Below, piece after piece: positions 43,101 through 55,100 of a stretch of DNA of 64,000 nt. Both the position numbers and the translations under genes were made by a program. The stretch lies in assembly GCA_905221605.1 (NCBI GenBank), contig CAJNDS010002209.1, positions 62,001-126,000 on the forward strand. Direction: 5' to 3'. The stretch is from Symbiodinium natans. Taxonomy: Eukaryota > Sar > Dinophyceae > Suessiales > Symbiodiniaceae. How positions within the stretch are numbered: the stretch's first letter is position 1; each line of letters opens with the position of its first letter. The notes below the pieces were generated by a model, which was not told where the DNA came from, ran no database searches, and saw nothing but the letters and a program-made list of their open reading frames with translations.

Positions 43101-46100
43101 TGGGGTTTGGGGTTTTTGGCGGACAGGCTCGGGCAAGTCAGCGCGCGATAAATTCGCATGCAAGTCTGGTCTGTGAATGACCTACAGAGCCAAAAGGCTG
43201 AAAAGGAGATCGGGCGAGTGTCAGCTATACAGTCTACTTCAGCCCTGATCTTCAAGGGGGGGGGAAAGAGTGGCCCACCATGGCCTCGGGCCTATGGCGG
43301 CTGCAGCCGGACGCCAAGCTGTGTCAACCCGGCCAATAGCTTCGGGTGTCAGGTCCGATGCCGCGTAAACTGCTCTACATCCCCCTTGTCTACGCAGGTG
43401 CTCAGCTAGGCGAGCTCCCGACCAAAATTCTGTGCGACAAACTTCGCAACAAGTCCCAAAGGTGACACTACGGCCCGCCGATGGGATCTTGTGTACGCTG
43501 GCCTTGTGCACAGCGAGTCTTCTTTTAGATAGGAAACTCCTATGGCAGAAGTCACACGCAAAAGAAAGCGACTTCGCACATGCACCAACAATCTGTACAG
43601 AAGCTTCAGTGCCAACTCGCGCATCGATGTCTTCCCAGGAAACTGGAGGGCGGTTCCCGCTGCAGCTCTTCAGGTAGTAGCGGCAGGCGTTGCGCAGGAG
43701 CGGGCGCTGTCCCCGAAGCAGGGTTGCCAAGTCTTCTATCAGCAGCTTCGGCCGGTCCTTGAGCTTTTGCTGGAGGGGTGCGTAAGTCTTGCCAACGGCG
43801 TCGAGCGACTGCACCGCGGATCGAAGCCAGATCCCATCAGCTGTCAGTCCCGGCCAGGCAGCCTCCATTCCAGCGTCAGTCACCTCTCCCAGAGCTCTAA
43901 CCCTGGCTGCGTGGAGGAGCTCTGCCGGGCTAGCCAAGCGAAGCGCTGCCAGGACTTCCTCATTCGTCATCCGCTCCGAGCTCCTTTGGAAGAAAGGTCG
44001 TATGCACCCCCTAAAAACACGCATTAGGGGAGCCTGGGCCTTTGCCGCTTCTTGCTTGGTGGCCAAACGCCACAAGCCGGCTCCATGCAGAAACGGGGCA
44101 CGAGCCTTAACATCACAAGCTCACGCTTCTCATCGAAAGTGAGGAAGGGGTTGTGCAGGATGCGCGAGCGGTATGTGTGGAAGGACTGCATGAGTAGCCC
44201 CTCTCTGTGCTTGATATTGGCCAACTCGCTACAGTCAGCCATCACAATGCTGCCCAGGTGCGTGTAATCCCGCACAACTCGCAATGCCCCCTGCGTGTTT
44301 CCGGGCAGCTCGACTTGCACCGCCGGCACGGCTTGACAGAGCATGTCCTGCTTGGCTGATTTGGAACCGGCGCCGCGTAGGGAGATGATGGCCTCAGTCT
44401 TCCCTGGTCCCAAGTTTGCCTCCAGTCCAAGTGAGGAAAGCCCGAAGATTGCAATTTTGCCAATGCATGAGAGGGCATGGCCGGCTTGTTTCGCGTCCGG
44501 TGCACAGAACAATATGGCGACATCATCCGCCCAGGTGGGCGCCTCGGCGCAGCTATCCGGCGGGATGTTCTGCACAAAGTGAGGTGAAAGGCCCAGGGCT
44601 CGCATCTCTTCCTGGAGGTCGCCGAGGAAGCGGCTGAAGAGAAAGGCAAAAATGGTGTCTGCCACCGGCGCCCCCGGAGCAGAGCCAGATGCTGTCTCAT
44701 ACAGCGTGGTTCCCGGATTGCCGTCGGCGAACCAGGTGTGACGGAGGTGCGCCGCAAGGAGACGCTGCAGCTCGAGTGGCAGTGCAAGTGCCTTTGACCA
44801 GTTGCCCGCCGTCATTTCTTCAATGAACGTCAGCTGGTCTTGTCGGTGCACGAACAGGAGCTGAGCACGCTCCTGAAGCCGTGCGGGGTCCCATTGGCAC
44901 TGGGGGTCCTTGACAAGCAGGTCTCGCACCACAGAGTAGTACGCGTCCTTGCAGTCCAGGAACAAGACCCCGCCGCTATAGCCTTTGGTCCGCAGCCAAA
45001 GTAGGTGTCCTCGGACAAGGGCCGAGGGCTGGGAGAGCGTGTGCTTGGGAAGCCCCCCAACTTGGCCGACAGTGCGCACATGCTCGAGCCGTTCGATGAG
45101 CTTGGGCCTGAGGGCTTTTTGGTAAGCCTTTGCATCAGACTCGAGGAGAAGGATGGACCTCCAACCCCCCAGGGTAGTGGCGTCTTTGTTGGGTTTGGGG
45201 ATGGAGTGGACGTTTCCCCCACACCACTGGAGCGGATTCATGCCCCGTGCCGCAATTTTCATTGCGATCGGCAGGAAGAGTGCCCCCGCGCGGAATGGGT
45301 CAGCCTGGTATATCTCTGCGGGCAAGCCTGACCGCCCACTGGCTCGTCCGCCCTGCAGAGATTTGAAGCCACGCACCAAGTCCGCAAAGGTAGGGCACTC
45401 CTGTGCGTCGACTGCCGCCGTGAGGGGCTCAACGGTCTGTGCTTTTTTGCGCAGGGCACCTTCGGGGATAGGCCGAGCTCTTTCTGGCTTCGCAAAATGC
45501 CTGCCAAGTTGTTGCATGACCTGTGTAGCTCCGACCGCTGGGCCATCTGCGGTATGGAGCAGGGGAACGACGTGCGGTGTTTTGAAGCGTCTCCCCTGCC
45601 GCGTAACTGCCCTGACCATGTGCGCAAAGGCAGCTGGCCCGGAGGCACGGGCTTGGGCAGTTTGCTCCCGCAAGAATTGGGCTTTGTCGGACTGGAAGCA
45701 TGCAGTAACCCTTTTGTTGAGCCGGTGCAGTTCAACCACGTTGTCGGCCACACGAGCCGAGATGCGGAGGAACTGACTCAGTGGCGGTCGCTGGCTCCGC
45801 CATGCACGGAAGACACAGGGCAAGAAGGCCTTGCGCTCCTGATTGCTCAGGGCGCGCAGCCGCTGGCGCTGTAGGCGGCGCCGTCTGACTTCCTCTAGCG
45901 TAGCTGCGGTGAGGGCAGGGTGGCGTGGTGGCACAGGCGCAGGAGGAAGGTGCTTGGTCACAAAAGTGTGAAGGTGTGCGTGGACAGCTTCGACATGGCT
46001 GGTGGCGTCCACTTCCCACCCTGGCGTGGGCGCGGTGAGCAGGGCCCTGCGCAATACGGATTGCCCGTACTGTGTCTTGATGGCCCTGCTGCAAATTCGG

Positions 46101-49100
46101 GGGCGCTGTTCCCGTCTTGCACCGTCAATGCGGGCTCTCAGCGTGGCCGCTACAGGGTAGTGGTCCACCCCGGAGTGCAGATCTTGTAGATCAGGGGTGT
46201 CGTCCGTTCTCACTGCTGAGGCAAATCCCGCGTCGTACATGATGTAGTCAATCAGGCCAAGCCGCCCTTTTGGGCTCTTCCATGACGCGATGCGCTTCCC
46301 AGTATGAGAGAACTGGTGCGTGGCTTCTAGCTTAAATTCTCGGGCAATTGCCAGCATTGCACGCGCGTTGGGGCAGCGTGGTGCTGAGCAAGTAGTCGCA
46401 GGGGTATTGCTGTTCGCCTCAAAGCGTGCATTGGCGTCCACAAAGATGAGGGGGATACATCCCCTGGGATCTGTGCGAATGCCCTGTGCGAGCCTGCGCC
46501 ACCAATGCATGCGCGTGTGTTCGGCAGCAGACGCTATGGGAGCGTGGCCGCTGATAAGGCAAAACTTGGCCCCCCCGGCGTGTGCAAGGACAATCAGTAG
46601 CTGTGGCTCAGCGCAGAGGATCGAGAAGGACCTCCTCTCCCAGTAAAATGGTTGCCCGGATTCCATGGAGTGGCCCACGGGCTTTTCGCGATGCAACCAG
46701 ATCTGGCATCCCCCGACGCCTTCGGCAGTAGCCGGAGAGCTCAGAACCCAGTATGACCCCGGTGTACTGATGCCATCGTCGGCAGTGCGCGTCTCTTGCA
46801 GTCCCGCAACATCACAGCCGATCTGTGCAAGTGCTGACGCCATGATTTCTTTGGCGGCTTGGCCTTTGATTGAAAGGCAGTTATATTGCACCAGGGACAC
46901 ATGTAGCTCCTGCACCGTGTTTTCAGCTGCTGCCTCAGGTGCAAAGTAAGTGCCAGGCGGTAGCGGAACAGGCGGCATCTGGCATGCAGCCTTTGACCAT
47001 GTTCCTTTTGCATCGAGCGTAGGCACATGGGCTGAATTGGGCTGGCCGTAGCAAGTCCAGGCCCAGTCCATGACACCTTCGGCTACACCTTGCCAGAAGC
47101 TGCTGGGCGAGAAGGCCAGAGCCGGCATTGCAGATCCTAGTGCGGCGGACTTGGCAACTGCGTCAGCAAGCTCGTTAAAGGCACACCCCGTGTGTGCATC
47201 AGCTTTGAGTGGCAAAAGTTGCTGGCCTTTCGCAGAGCTAGCTCCGCGCAGGCTGACTGCTGTAGCGGCGACAGCGTCCTCTGGGCTGAAACAAGCATTT
47301 CCAAAGACAAGGTCGAGTGCGGCGCTGCAATCCGACGCAATCACCCCGAAGGCGGCGGCTTGGTTCAGGAAAAGGGCCTGAGCGTGAACAATTGCTCGTA
47401 CCTCTCCCTCATATGCGGACGTAGCATGGGGTACAACACCGCCTACCCACCCAAGGCCAACAGGGTGGTCGTTTTGCAGGCCCAGAACAACAACAGACCA
47501 ACCCCCAGCTTGCCGATCTGCGTAGAAGGAGCCATCGGTGTAGAAGTAGCAGGCCTGCAAGGGCTGGTCTTTGCGGTACGGTGGCAGCGCTTTCCAGCCA
47601 ACCCGGGCGACTGGAAGGACCTCAAAGAGGGCATCGAGGTCTTGCGACAGGCACTCCCAGGTGTGCTCGCGCAGCGCATGCGCGCAGATCTCGGGCAGTA
47701 CACCGAAGGCAATGCCAGAGGCGGGTGGTGGGATCAGCCTCTCCAGAGCGAGGCAGGAGGGCCGAGCTGTCGAGACCTTGGTTGTTTCCGGCCACTTGCT
47801 TGCAGCTGCTATGGTCCTGCGACCGTGCGGTGTGGGCACTGACCAGTTCAGCGGGCGCAATTCATCCGTCTCCGCCGCAGGTGCGGCTGCAGAGCTCACG
47901 TCAATGGCCTCCGGGTGCGGAATCTCGTTGGGCTCAGTAGCTGTCTCGCTCACTGTGAGACTGGCTGGGATTGGAGGAGTGCGCGGACGCACGTGCGGTG
48001 TGAGGAACTGGGAAAGAAAGAGACGGTCTGGCAACGGGTCTGCAAGCGGCCGGTTTGCATCTGAGAGAAGGAGGTGACCGTCGCGCAGGACCGACAGAAA
48101 GCGGTCCCCAATCCCTCGGCAGTCTCTGGTCTCAGGCATCGTCTGTTGCAGAATCTGTCCTAGTGTTTCCCAGGAGGCTCGTGGCCCCAGGTGCACTGTG
48201 CAGATTGCGTTCCCTAGGGGGCGGCCATCGACAGGGATCGCCACATGGTCAGGGGGCGTGGTGTCGAAGGTCACAACCAACTGGGGCTCTGGGAAGCCCC
48301 AGATGGGTTCAGAGAGCCGTTGGATTGTTCGAATAGGCCGTGCTGTTGCCCGTAACACTGCAAGCAGTGTCCATTCCCATCGACGCCCCGGTTGGTGCGT
48401 CAACACTCGGGTTTGGAAAATGGGGTCAAAGACAGTGAAGCGAGTCTCGATTTCTGCCGGGGCCCGCGGAGCCATCTGGAGTGCAACATTCAGGAAAACC
48501 CTGTCAACGACCTCGTCGAATTCACTCGGCACCAGTCTGAGGCTAGCCATCGGCCTAATGGCCGTTTGAAAGTGGTTGGCCTTGCATCCCAAGGTGGCGG
48601 GTCGTGGCAGTGCATCGGCTGGAGATGTCTCCTCGTGCGGACTAAAGCCCTCTTTTTTGGACGTGCTTGCAAGTTGAAGCAAGCTATGTGAGTCCGTGGG
48701 ATCCCGAGGGTGGAAATGGTGCACTGCCCCATGGCGACTCTGCTGCATTGCATTGACCTGGAGGTGCGGTGGTGCAGGCAGTGAATCTGTAAGCTGCACA
48801 AGCTGCTCATTGACCGGCCAAAGCAAAAACAATCGCAAGAAGTATGGTACAGGGATGAGGTGCCACCTCTCCCTGGACTCATATATGTCCTGCGCCATGA
48901 AGATGGGCGCATCTCCGCTCATCATGCCAGTGTCATGCACAGTCCTGGCGTCTTGCCACTCCGGCAGGAGGGCTAAGGCCTCCTCCACCTGGGCCGCTGA
49001 GGCCGGGATCCTGCAGTTAATGTGCAATTGAATCTCCCCTCGGACCCTAGAGTGAACCAGTGCGGTTTGGGAATGGGCATAGGCCCGTCCGATCAAAACA

Positions 49101-52100
49101 AAGCGTGCCTCACATGCCCTGGCAACCCCGTCATGTATCTGCTCAAAAGCCTGCCCCAAGTCTTCCGGCAATGGGAAAAGGTCCGTAGTGGCGAAATCGA
49201 CAGCCAGGAGATCCGTGTGCGGCCAGGTGCGGAAAAGCGCCGCCCGCGGGAGCGCTGGCACAGAGTGTGTGGCTGCCGTGAGCAGGACATAATCGCCGTC
49301 TTGTAGAGTACCCGCCATGGCGCGGGCCGGCACGCCATTCACATAGGCCCGCGCGCCTGCAGCAATTTCGGCCTCCTCCAAGAAGGCTTCAGGCAGGTGG
49401 TCCGAATCAATGCTGACATGCCGGAGGCCACCGCCCAAAGGGCGTCTATCGACTAGCACGTGAAGATGGAAATCGAGTGGATACCAGATAGCGAGTATTT
49501 CTGCTATTGGTCCCGTGCGACCTGGCTGCGCTTGTGCCAGTCGAAAAGCCCCCTGGGTTGGCGCGCTGCCCCGCCTGGCGTGCTCAAACATGAGAGAAGA
49601 AAGGGCGTGGGTTAGGGAGGGTGCGTCCATACCCTCCGGCTGGATGCCGGCAAGGGCATTGCCCGAAACCAGAAAGAGCGTTGGCTGCCCTGACAGGGCG
49701 AACATGTTCGTAGTGGAAGAAGTTGTGCTGGGCCAAGGGGCGTCGGCATTGGTTTCCTGGTAGAAGACAGGTCTGGCAGGGCCTGGCCTTGGTCGACCGG
49801 CGAATCTACTGACAGTAGTCACGGGCCCGGTCATGGATGAGGAGGCTGCCATCTGTGTGTCCTGAACGGCGTAGGCGGAGTCAAGCCGTCCAACCAGGTC
49901 ATGTGTTGCGGGTCGTGGACGCGGCTGTCCCACAGGCATCGGCCTTTGCCAGCGTCGTGCCTGTTCCGGCGACAGGTCTTCTGCGAAAGGCACTGAAGTT
50001 CCTGGCTGTTCAGGTGGCAGGTCTGTGGGAAGAAAGTCTTCCAGGGGCAGGTCGACATGCTCACTGAAGTTTGCAGAAGGAAAGTAGGACGCATACCAGG
50101 GTCGCCCGGGTACCGGCCTGTTCCTAGCATCTTCAATTGGCGCCATACGGCGGAGCTCGTCTGGGTGGGCATAATGTGGCACCCGAAAAAGTACAGGCAT
50201 CATGTTGGTAGTGCTCAGACGCAAGTATTCCTTCTGAGCATCAAGGTCCACTGGCCCGAGTATGAAGACATGCCGGCCGTTCAGGACCCCGTTGGTTTGA
50301 AACAACCGTGCCCTGGGCGGACAGTTGCGTGCCCACCTATGAAGCCAGTTAGCAATCACAGGAAGGCTGCCTGGGCCGGAGACAGGAACAACTGTGAAGA
50401 AGCCCTCGCCCACGACGATCGCCTGCTGATTCGGCTGTGCATGCCCCATGTCAGTGAGCCGCTGAATGATGTGCTGCTGCCATTCTGTGGCAGTGGTTGC
50501 AAAAGGCTCAAAGCGGCTGCCGTCTGGAGGCTGCATCGGGGTCATGCAAGCGGCAATGCCTGGCAGTCGGTCCAGGAAGTACCCCACCGGCCTGACGTCA
50601 GGAGCCTCATGTGTGAAGCCAGGTGCGGCAAGTGACCCAGAAGAGACAGACCTATACCCATCCCAACGAACGCCATTAAGGTACCAACCTTTAATGCGAG
50701 AGTCGGCAAGGGGCAGTGCCTCCGCTGTGCTGCTGGATGGAACCACTACAAAAAGGAGGCTAGCAATGGGCCGTCGGTCAACCCATATCCATGCGCCGCG
50801 CGTAGCTTGCTCAGGCACTAGTGTGAACAGGATCTCCCGGAAGGCTACCCTTTGCTCTGGTTGACACGCATTGGCCGAGAGGAGGAATCCCTCAAGCTTG
50901 GCCTTTTTGCGCGCGGCTGCTTGCCAAAGGGCAGCCAGGATCTGTCCCAGATCGGGATTGCCAAGGAATTCGACAGTAACTGTGCCGAATTCGGGAATCC
51001 CTAGTCGGCACATGAGGGGATTCCGGGGCGCAGGGTGGCTGTGGAAGCTATCCCCGGACCCAGCAGCACTGGACACGGGAATGTGCTCATCCGGCGTGGT
51101 CGTGGTTGTTGATGTGGTAGAAACCGAGATGGCACAAGTGGCAACGGCCGCCATGAGAGTCTGCCTGAGGCCCGGAAAATGCAGGGCAACGTCGACAGTA
51201 TCTTGCACGGCATGCACGGCTGGTTGCGCCAAAGCAAGTACGCCTCCTTTATTTGCTAGGGAAAGGATGAAGTCCTGCGGAGGGTCCACAAGAGCCGAGT
51301 CAATCAAGAATTGACGTACCCTCCCCAGGATGCGCTGTTCAACTTGCGGGAGCCGCCTGTCAAATGGAATGGCGACAAGTGCCCGAGGGGAAGGGCCGAA
51401 GATCCCCCGGAAGTCTGCAAGTACAGCTTCATGGCACGCATTAGCTCCCTCCGCAGGCAAGATGACGCAGTGCAGATCAACCCCTGCAAGGTGCGGCTGC
51501 CAGGGAAGGAAATGGGACCTCCAACGCAAGACGTCTGAACCGCAAGCAAAATGATTTGCAGCTGCCTCCACAAGATGTGCATGAGTGCAAACCCGCGCAA
51601 AGCAACTTATCCAAGGCGGCTGCCCCGGAGTGTGGAAGGCGACTGTGAGTTCATCATGGTGCTCTTCGTGCGGAACAACACCAAAGCGAGCAGTAGTGCT
51701 GTTGTCAGTGTCGGACGAAGCCTCTGCTATACTAGTGCCAGACTCGGAGGACTCTGCACGCATGACATGAACCCTGGCGGCCAACGCATGAGTGGGGTGC
51801 AAGATGCCAGGTGCAAAGGGGTCGCCTTGTGCCTTGCTCAAGCTGTCGAGGCTCAAACGACCTCTGGCAACATCCGGGGCAAACCTTCTGGGGGGCCCCG
51901 GACAGACCTGGACAAGTCGCAGTGCTGCCTCATAGGCGGAGGCATCCATGGGAATTGAGTAAGTGCAAAACCCTCTGCCTAGCTGTCTTAGATCGACAGG
52001 GACCGGTGCCCAGCCGGGTGTGACGTGTGCGGCCCTAAGGATGAGTTGAATGGAGGGAAGGCCTCTGTCACCGAAGTGATGGGTCCATCGTTCGAGGCTC

Positions 52101-55100
52101 GGACCGCATCTTGCAGGATCTGTTGAAAATCCCAGGTAGACTGCATGCTGCGCAGGCGCAGGTGATCTGTGGTGTCGAAGAAAGCGTATGCCTCCTCTTG
52201 AGCGGCCTCAGCGACCTGTGCCTCCATCAGGCTTAGCGGCACGGGGGTTGCCACACTAAGCCATGCAGCAGTGGTGCGGTCAGCAAGAGGAACCTGCGTG
52301 AGAAAGACTTCGGGTGCAACCCATGCAAAATCCCCTGTTACAGTATGAGCGCCCTCGCCTTCAGGGGAGGCCGGGCCTTGGGTGGCCTCGCATGTCGCCT
52401 CTGTGCCTGGAGGTGCCGGAGAGGCATCGGTCCCATTGACGAATCCTTCGTGGATATTGCAGGCACCATGAGCGTGACGATACCTTGCTGCACCTGGGCC
52501 TCGAGCACAAGCAGGCATAATCACCTTCCTGTTGGGGACAAGTGTGTGAAGTCGGCCTAGATTGCCACTCTCTGGCTCATCTGCAAAGGAGCTTTTGCTC
52601 CCCCCTTCGCAGGTGGCATGCATTGCGGGGGGCAAAGCAGGGGCCCAATAGGGCGGGCCCAAAGGAACCTGGCACCTCTTTAAGGACCTTAGGACCTGCA
52701 AGTGGGGCGGCTGTGCTCCGGCAGTGGCGGCTTCATCGTGGCCTCTTTGCACTTCTGCAAATCGCACGAGTCTGGGCGTGCGGCTGCTGGCACTTCGGGA
52801 TGCAAGCGAAGAGGGGCAGATACAACCCGAACAAAAGCCAGAACCCTTATTGGGGGAGGAGGCCTTAGGAGGGAAGAAAGCCCCGAAGAAAGGATTCGGG
52901 GTGTCGTCTACCTCCAGAGTCCTAGGGTCCGAGATTAACTGAACCTCAAAATCCCTAGAAACTTCATACTGCAGAGCAAGGCCAAGCAACATTGCGTGGC
53001 CAGCATGTACACAGTCATCCTCCAAGGTGACCGTGTGCGTCAGCCCAAGGGTAGGCGTCCACTGTGACGTATCTAGCCTCGGGCTTTGCCAGGGTGCGGT
53101 GCCGGGGTCTTGGCTTGCTCTTCGTCGGAAACAACGACTTCCTCCGTGAGCGCTCGCTTCCTCCTCGGCGTCCTTTCCCTGTCTTGTTCTGCGGTGGCTG
53201 CATCCGATGCAGCCTTGGCATGTGCAGTTGTAACGGCTTCGAGCAAGCTCTTGGCTGAAGCCTGGTGCATCTCTCTCTGCTTCTGGAGCTCTTGCTCCAG
53301 ATGCAATTGGCTGTCCACCTTGGCATCGGCTGCTTCGGCCGCTGCCTCTGCAATTGCTTCTTCGTCGATACCCATGGCTTCCAGATCTGCAGACCCTCCG
53401 ACCTTCGCCTTCAAGGATGACGAGGCCGCTGCCAAGTTCGAGGTCCACTGCAACTCTCCTGCATCCAGGGTGCTTAAGACCTTCTGTTGATCTTCCAGCT
53501 GTTGCTGCAGCATGCTTTGGATCTGGCCGAGGTAGGTACTCCATCCCGCCAGATAGTTTGCTCGCGCCGCACGAATTTTCGCGAGCTCCTTTCTGGCCTT
53601 CTGCTGCGCTGTGACCGCCTTGTGAAGGACCTTGGCCTCCTCTTCCGTCTCCTGCATCTGGTGTGTCTCCAGGAGCGCCTTGACGTGTTCGGGCAGCTTG
53701 TCTTTGCTTTGGGCCATCGCCGCGACCAATTGCTGTAGAGCGGCCCTGTCCTGCGAAATGCTGCCACTGGACATTGCTCCCGCTGGCGCAATCGGCAGGG
53801 CCGGTTGTGCAGGTGGTGGTGGCAGGCTCGTCGCATTCGGTGCTTGCCATTCCCCTGGAGGTGGGGCCAAGGCCGGACCAGTCGAGACCTCCGTCCTGGC
53901 AGACTTGTCGCCCCCTTTCCCGGTGCGGGTGGCATTGGCTTGCTCCCCCTTTCCCGGGCCTTGTCTGGGATGCTGTGGTGCATCTTTTCCCCGGTTGGAA
54001 CGTCGGGGAGAGGGAGCTGTCCGGCGTCGCGGTGAAGCCGACGCATCCCGATTCCACTGTGTCGTGTATGTTTGCAGGGCACCCCCACAAACTGAGCAAT
54101 ACGAGGCCTTGGAAGACCGGTTGGCGTAGCATGTGCCGCACCAAGAGTGTGTCGCCATATCGCAGTCCGCCTGCAGCAAGCTTTGAGCTTGTCCTGGTAG
54201 CTGAGACTTCGAGTGGTGACCTGCCAGCCTTCGTATTGCACGCAAAACTGTGTCGCGTTTGACCACCAAGCCACTTGTAGCTCCACGGAGTGTGGTGCGA
54301 GCTCGGCAGCGTAGGCGTCGGTGCCGCCGGTGCCAGGCTGGTTCTTGTCGAGCCGTGGTTTGGCCAGGGCAAAGTGGCAAGGCGACTGTCCAGGATCCCA
54401 ATATCCCCACCAAATCCAGCAAAGAAAACCAGAAGAGGAAAAACTGATGATCCCATATACAAATAATGCAGTAGGCCCTAAAAAAAGAACGGCTAGTGCA
54501 GTGGCTTGACCAGAAGCCAGGAGGGAACCACCCCTCAAGTAAAAAGGTCAGCTCCCGGGCGCCAGCCGGGTTAGGCGCAGTAGCCAGACTCAGTCAGATG
54601 AGCGGCTCCTAGGTGTAACGCCTCCAGATAAATATGGTACAGCGAAAACCAGATTCGTGGGCTGAAAGCCGCACTAGGGTAGCCAGCTATGGGTGCGTGG
54701 ACTCCGAGGAGAAACTACACGACACTTAAGCCAGAACGCCTGGGGTTTGGGGTTTAGGGCTTAGGGTTTAGGCTTTAGGGTTTAGGCTTTAGGGATTAGG
54801 AACCTTAAATTAGGAGTATCCCTCTAGAATGGAGGTTGAGGGCTTGAGGGGTGAGAACCAAGGGCCCATACTAAGGGACCAGGCAGCTACCCTAAGAGTT
54901 AGGGCTCTTTGAGGTAGTAGGGCTTCGGGTTGTTAGGGTTCATAAAGGGTTAGGGCCGTCAAAGCGCTGTTCGTTGCTAGGGTTGTCAGGCATTAGGCTT
55001 GGTTTAGGGTGCAGGGCCTCTGTTGTGAGGCGAAGCCTCAGCTCTACCCCAAACCCTAAACCCTAAACCCTAAACCGACGAGAAACTCGGATGGCCCTCT

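Larger units (their letters stand above)
43113..54742 (-). mobile_element. Giant LINE-type retrotransposon inserted in TTTAGGG repeat
   Basis: An approximately 11.6-kb non-LTR element on the minus strand: 5' leader (about 54159-54742), ORF1 (53073-54158), a very long ORF2 (about 52992 to 43239, broken by two frame changes) and a short 3' tail (43113-43238) with no poly-A. Both ends run straight into TTTAGGG-type repeat of the same orientation (43076-43112 on the left, 54743 onward on the right), which is what insertion into a pre-existing tract would leave. The element is compositionally distinct: GC-rich, free of telomere-like repeats and of introns. It lies inside an intron of the IMPase gene. 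Boundaries are judged by eye to within about 20 bp. Confidence 0.85.

Noticed and set aside
43542-51958. Many 60-216 codon ORFs on the plus strand and in other frames across the LINE
   Set aside because: Shadows of the GC-rich ORF1/ORF2; no domain of their own.
53000-54462. First half of the 824-codon minus-strand ORF (51988-54462)
   Set aside because: It overlaps ORF1 in another frame and is Gly/Arg/Ser/Thr-rich. Only its last third (below about 53000) looks coding.
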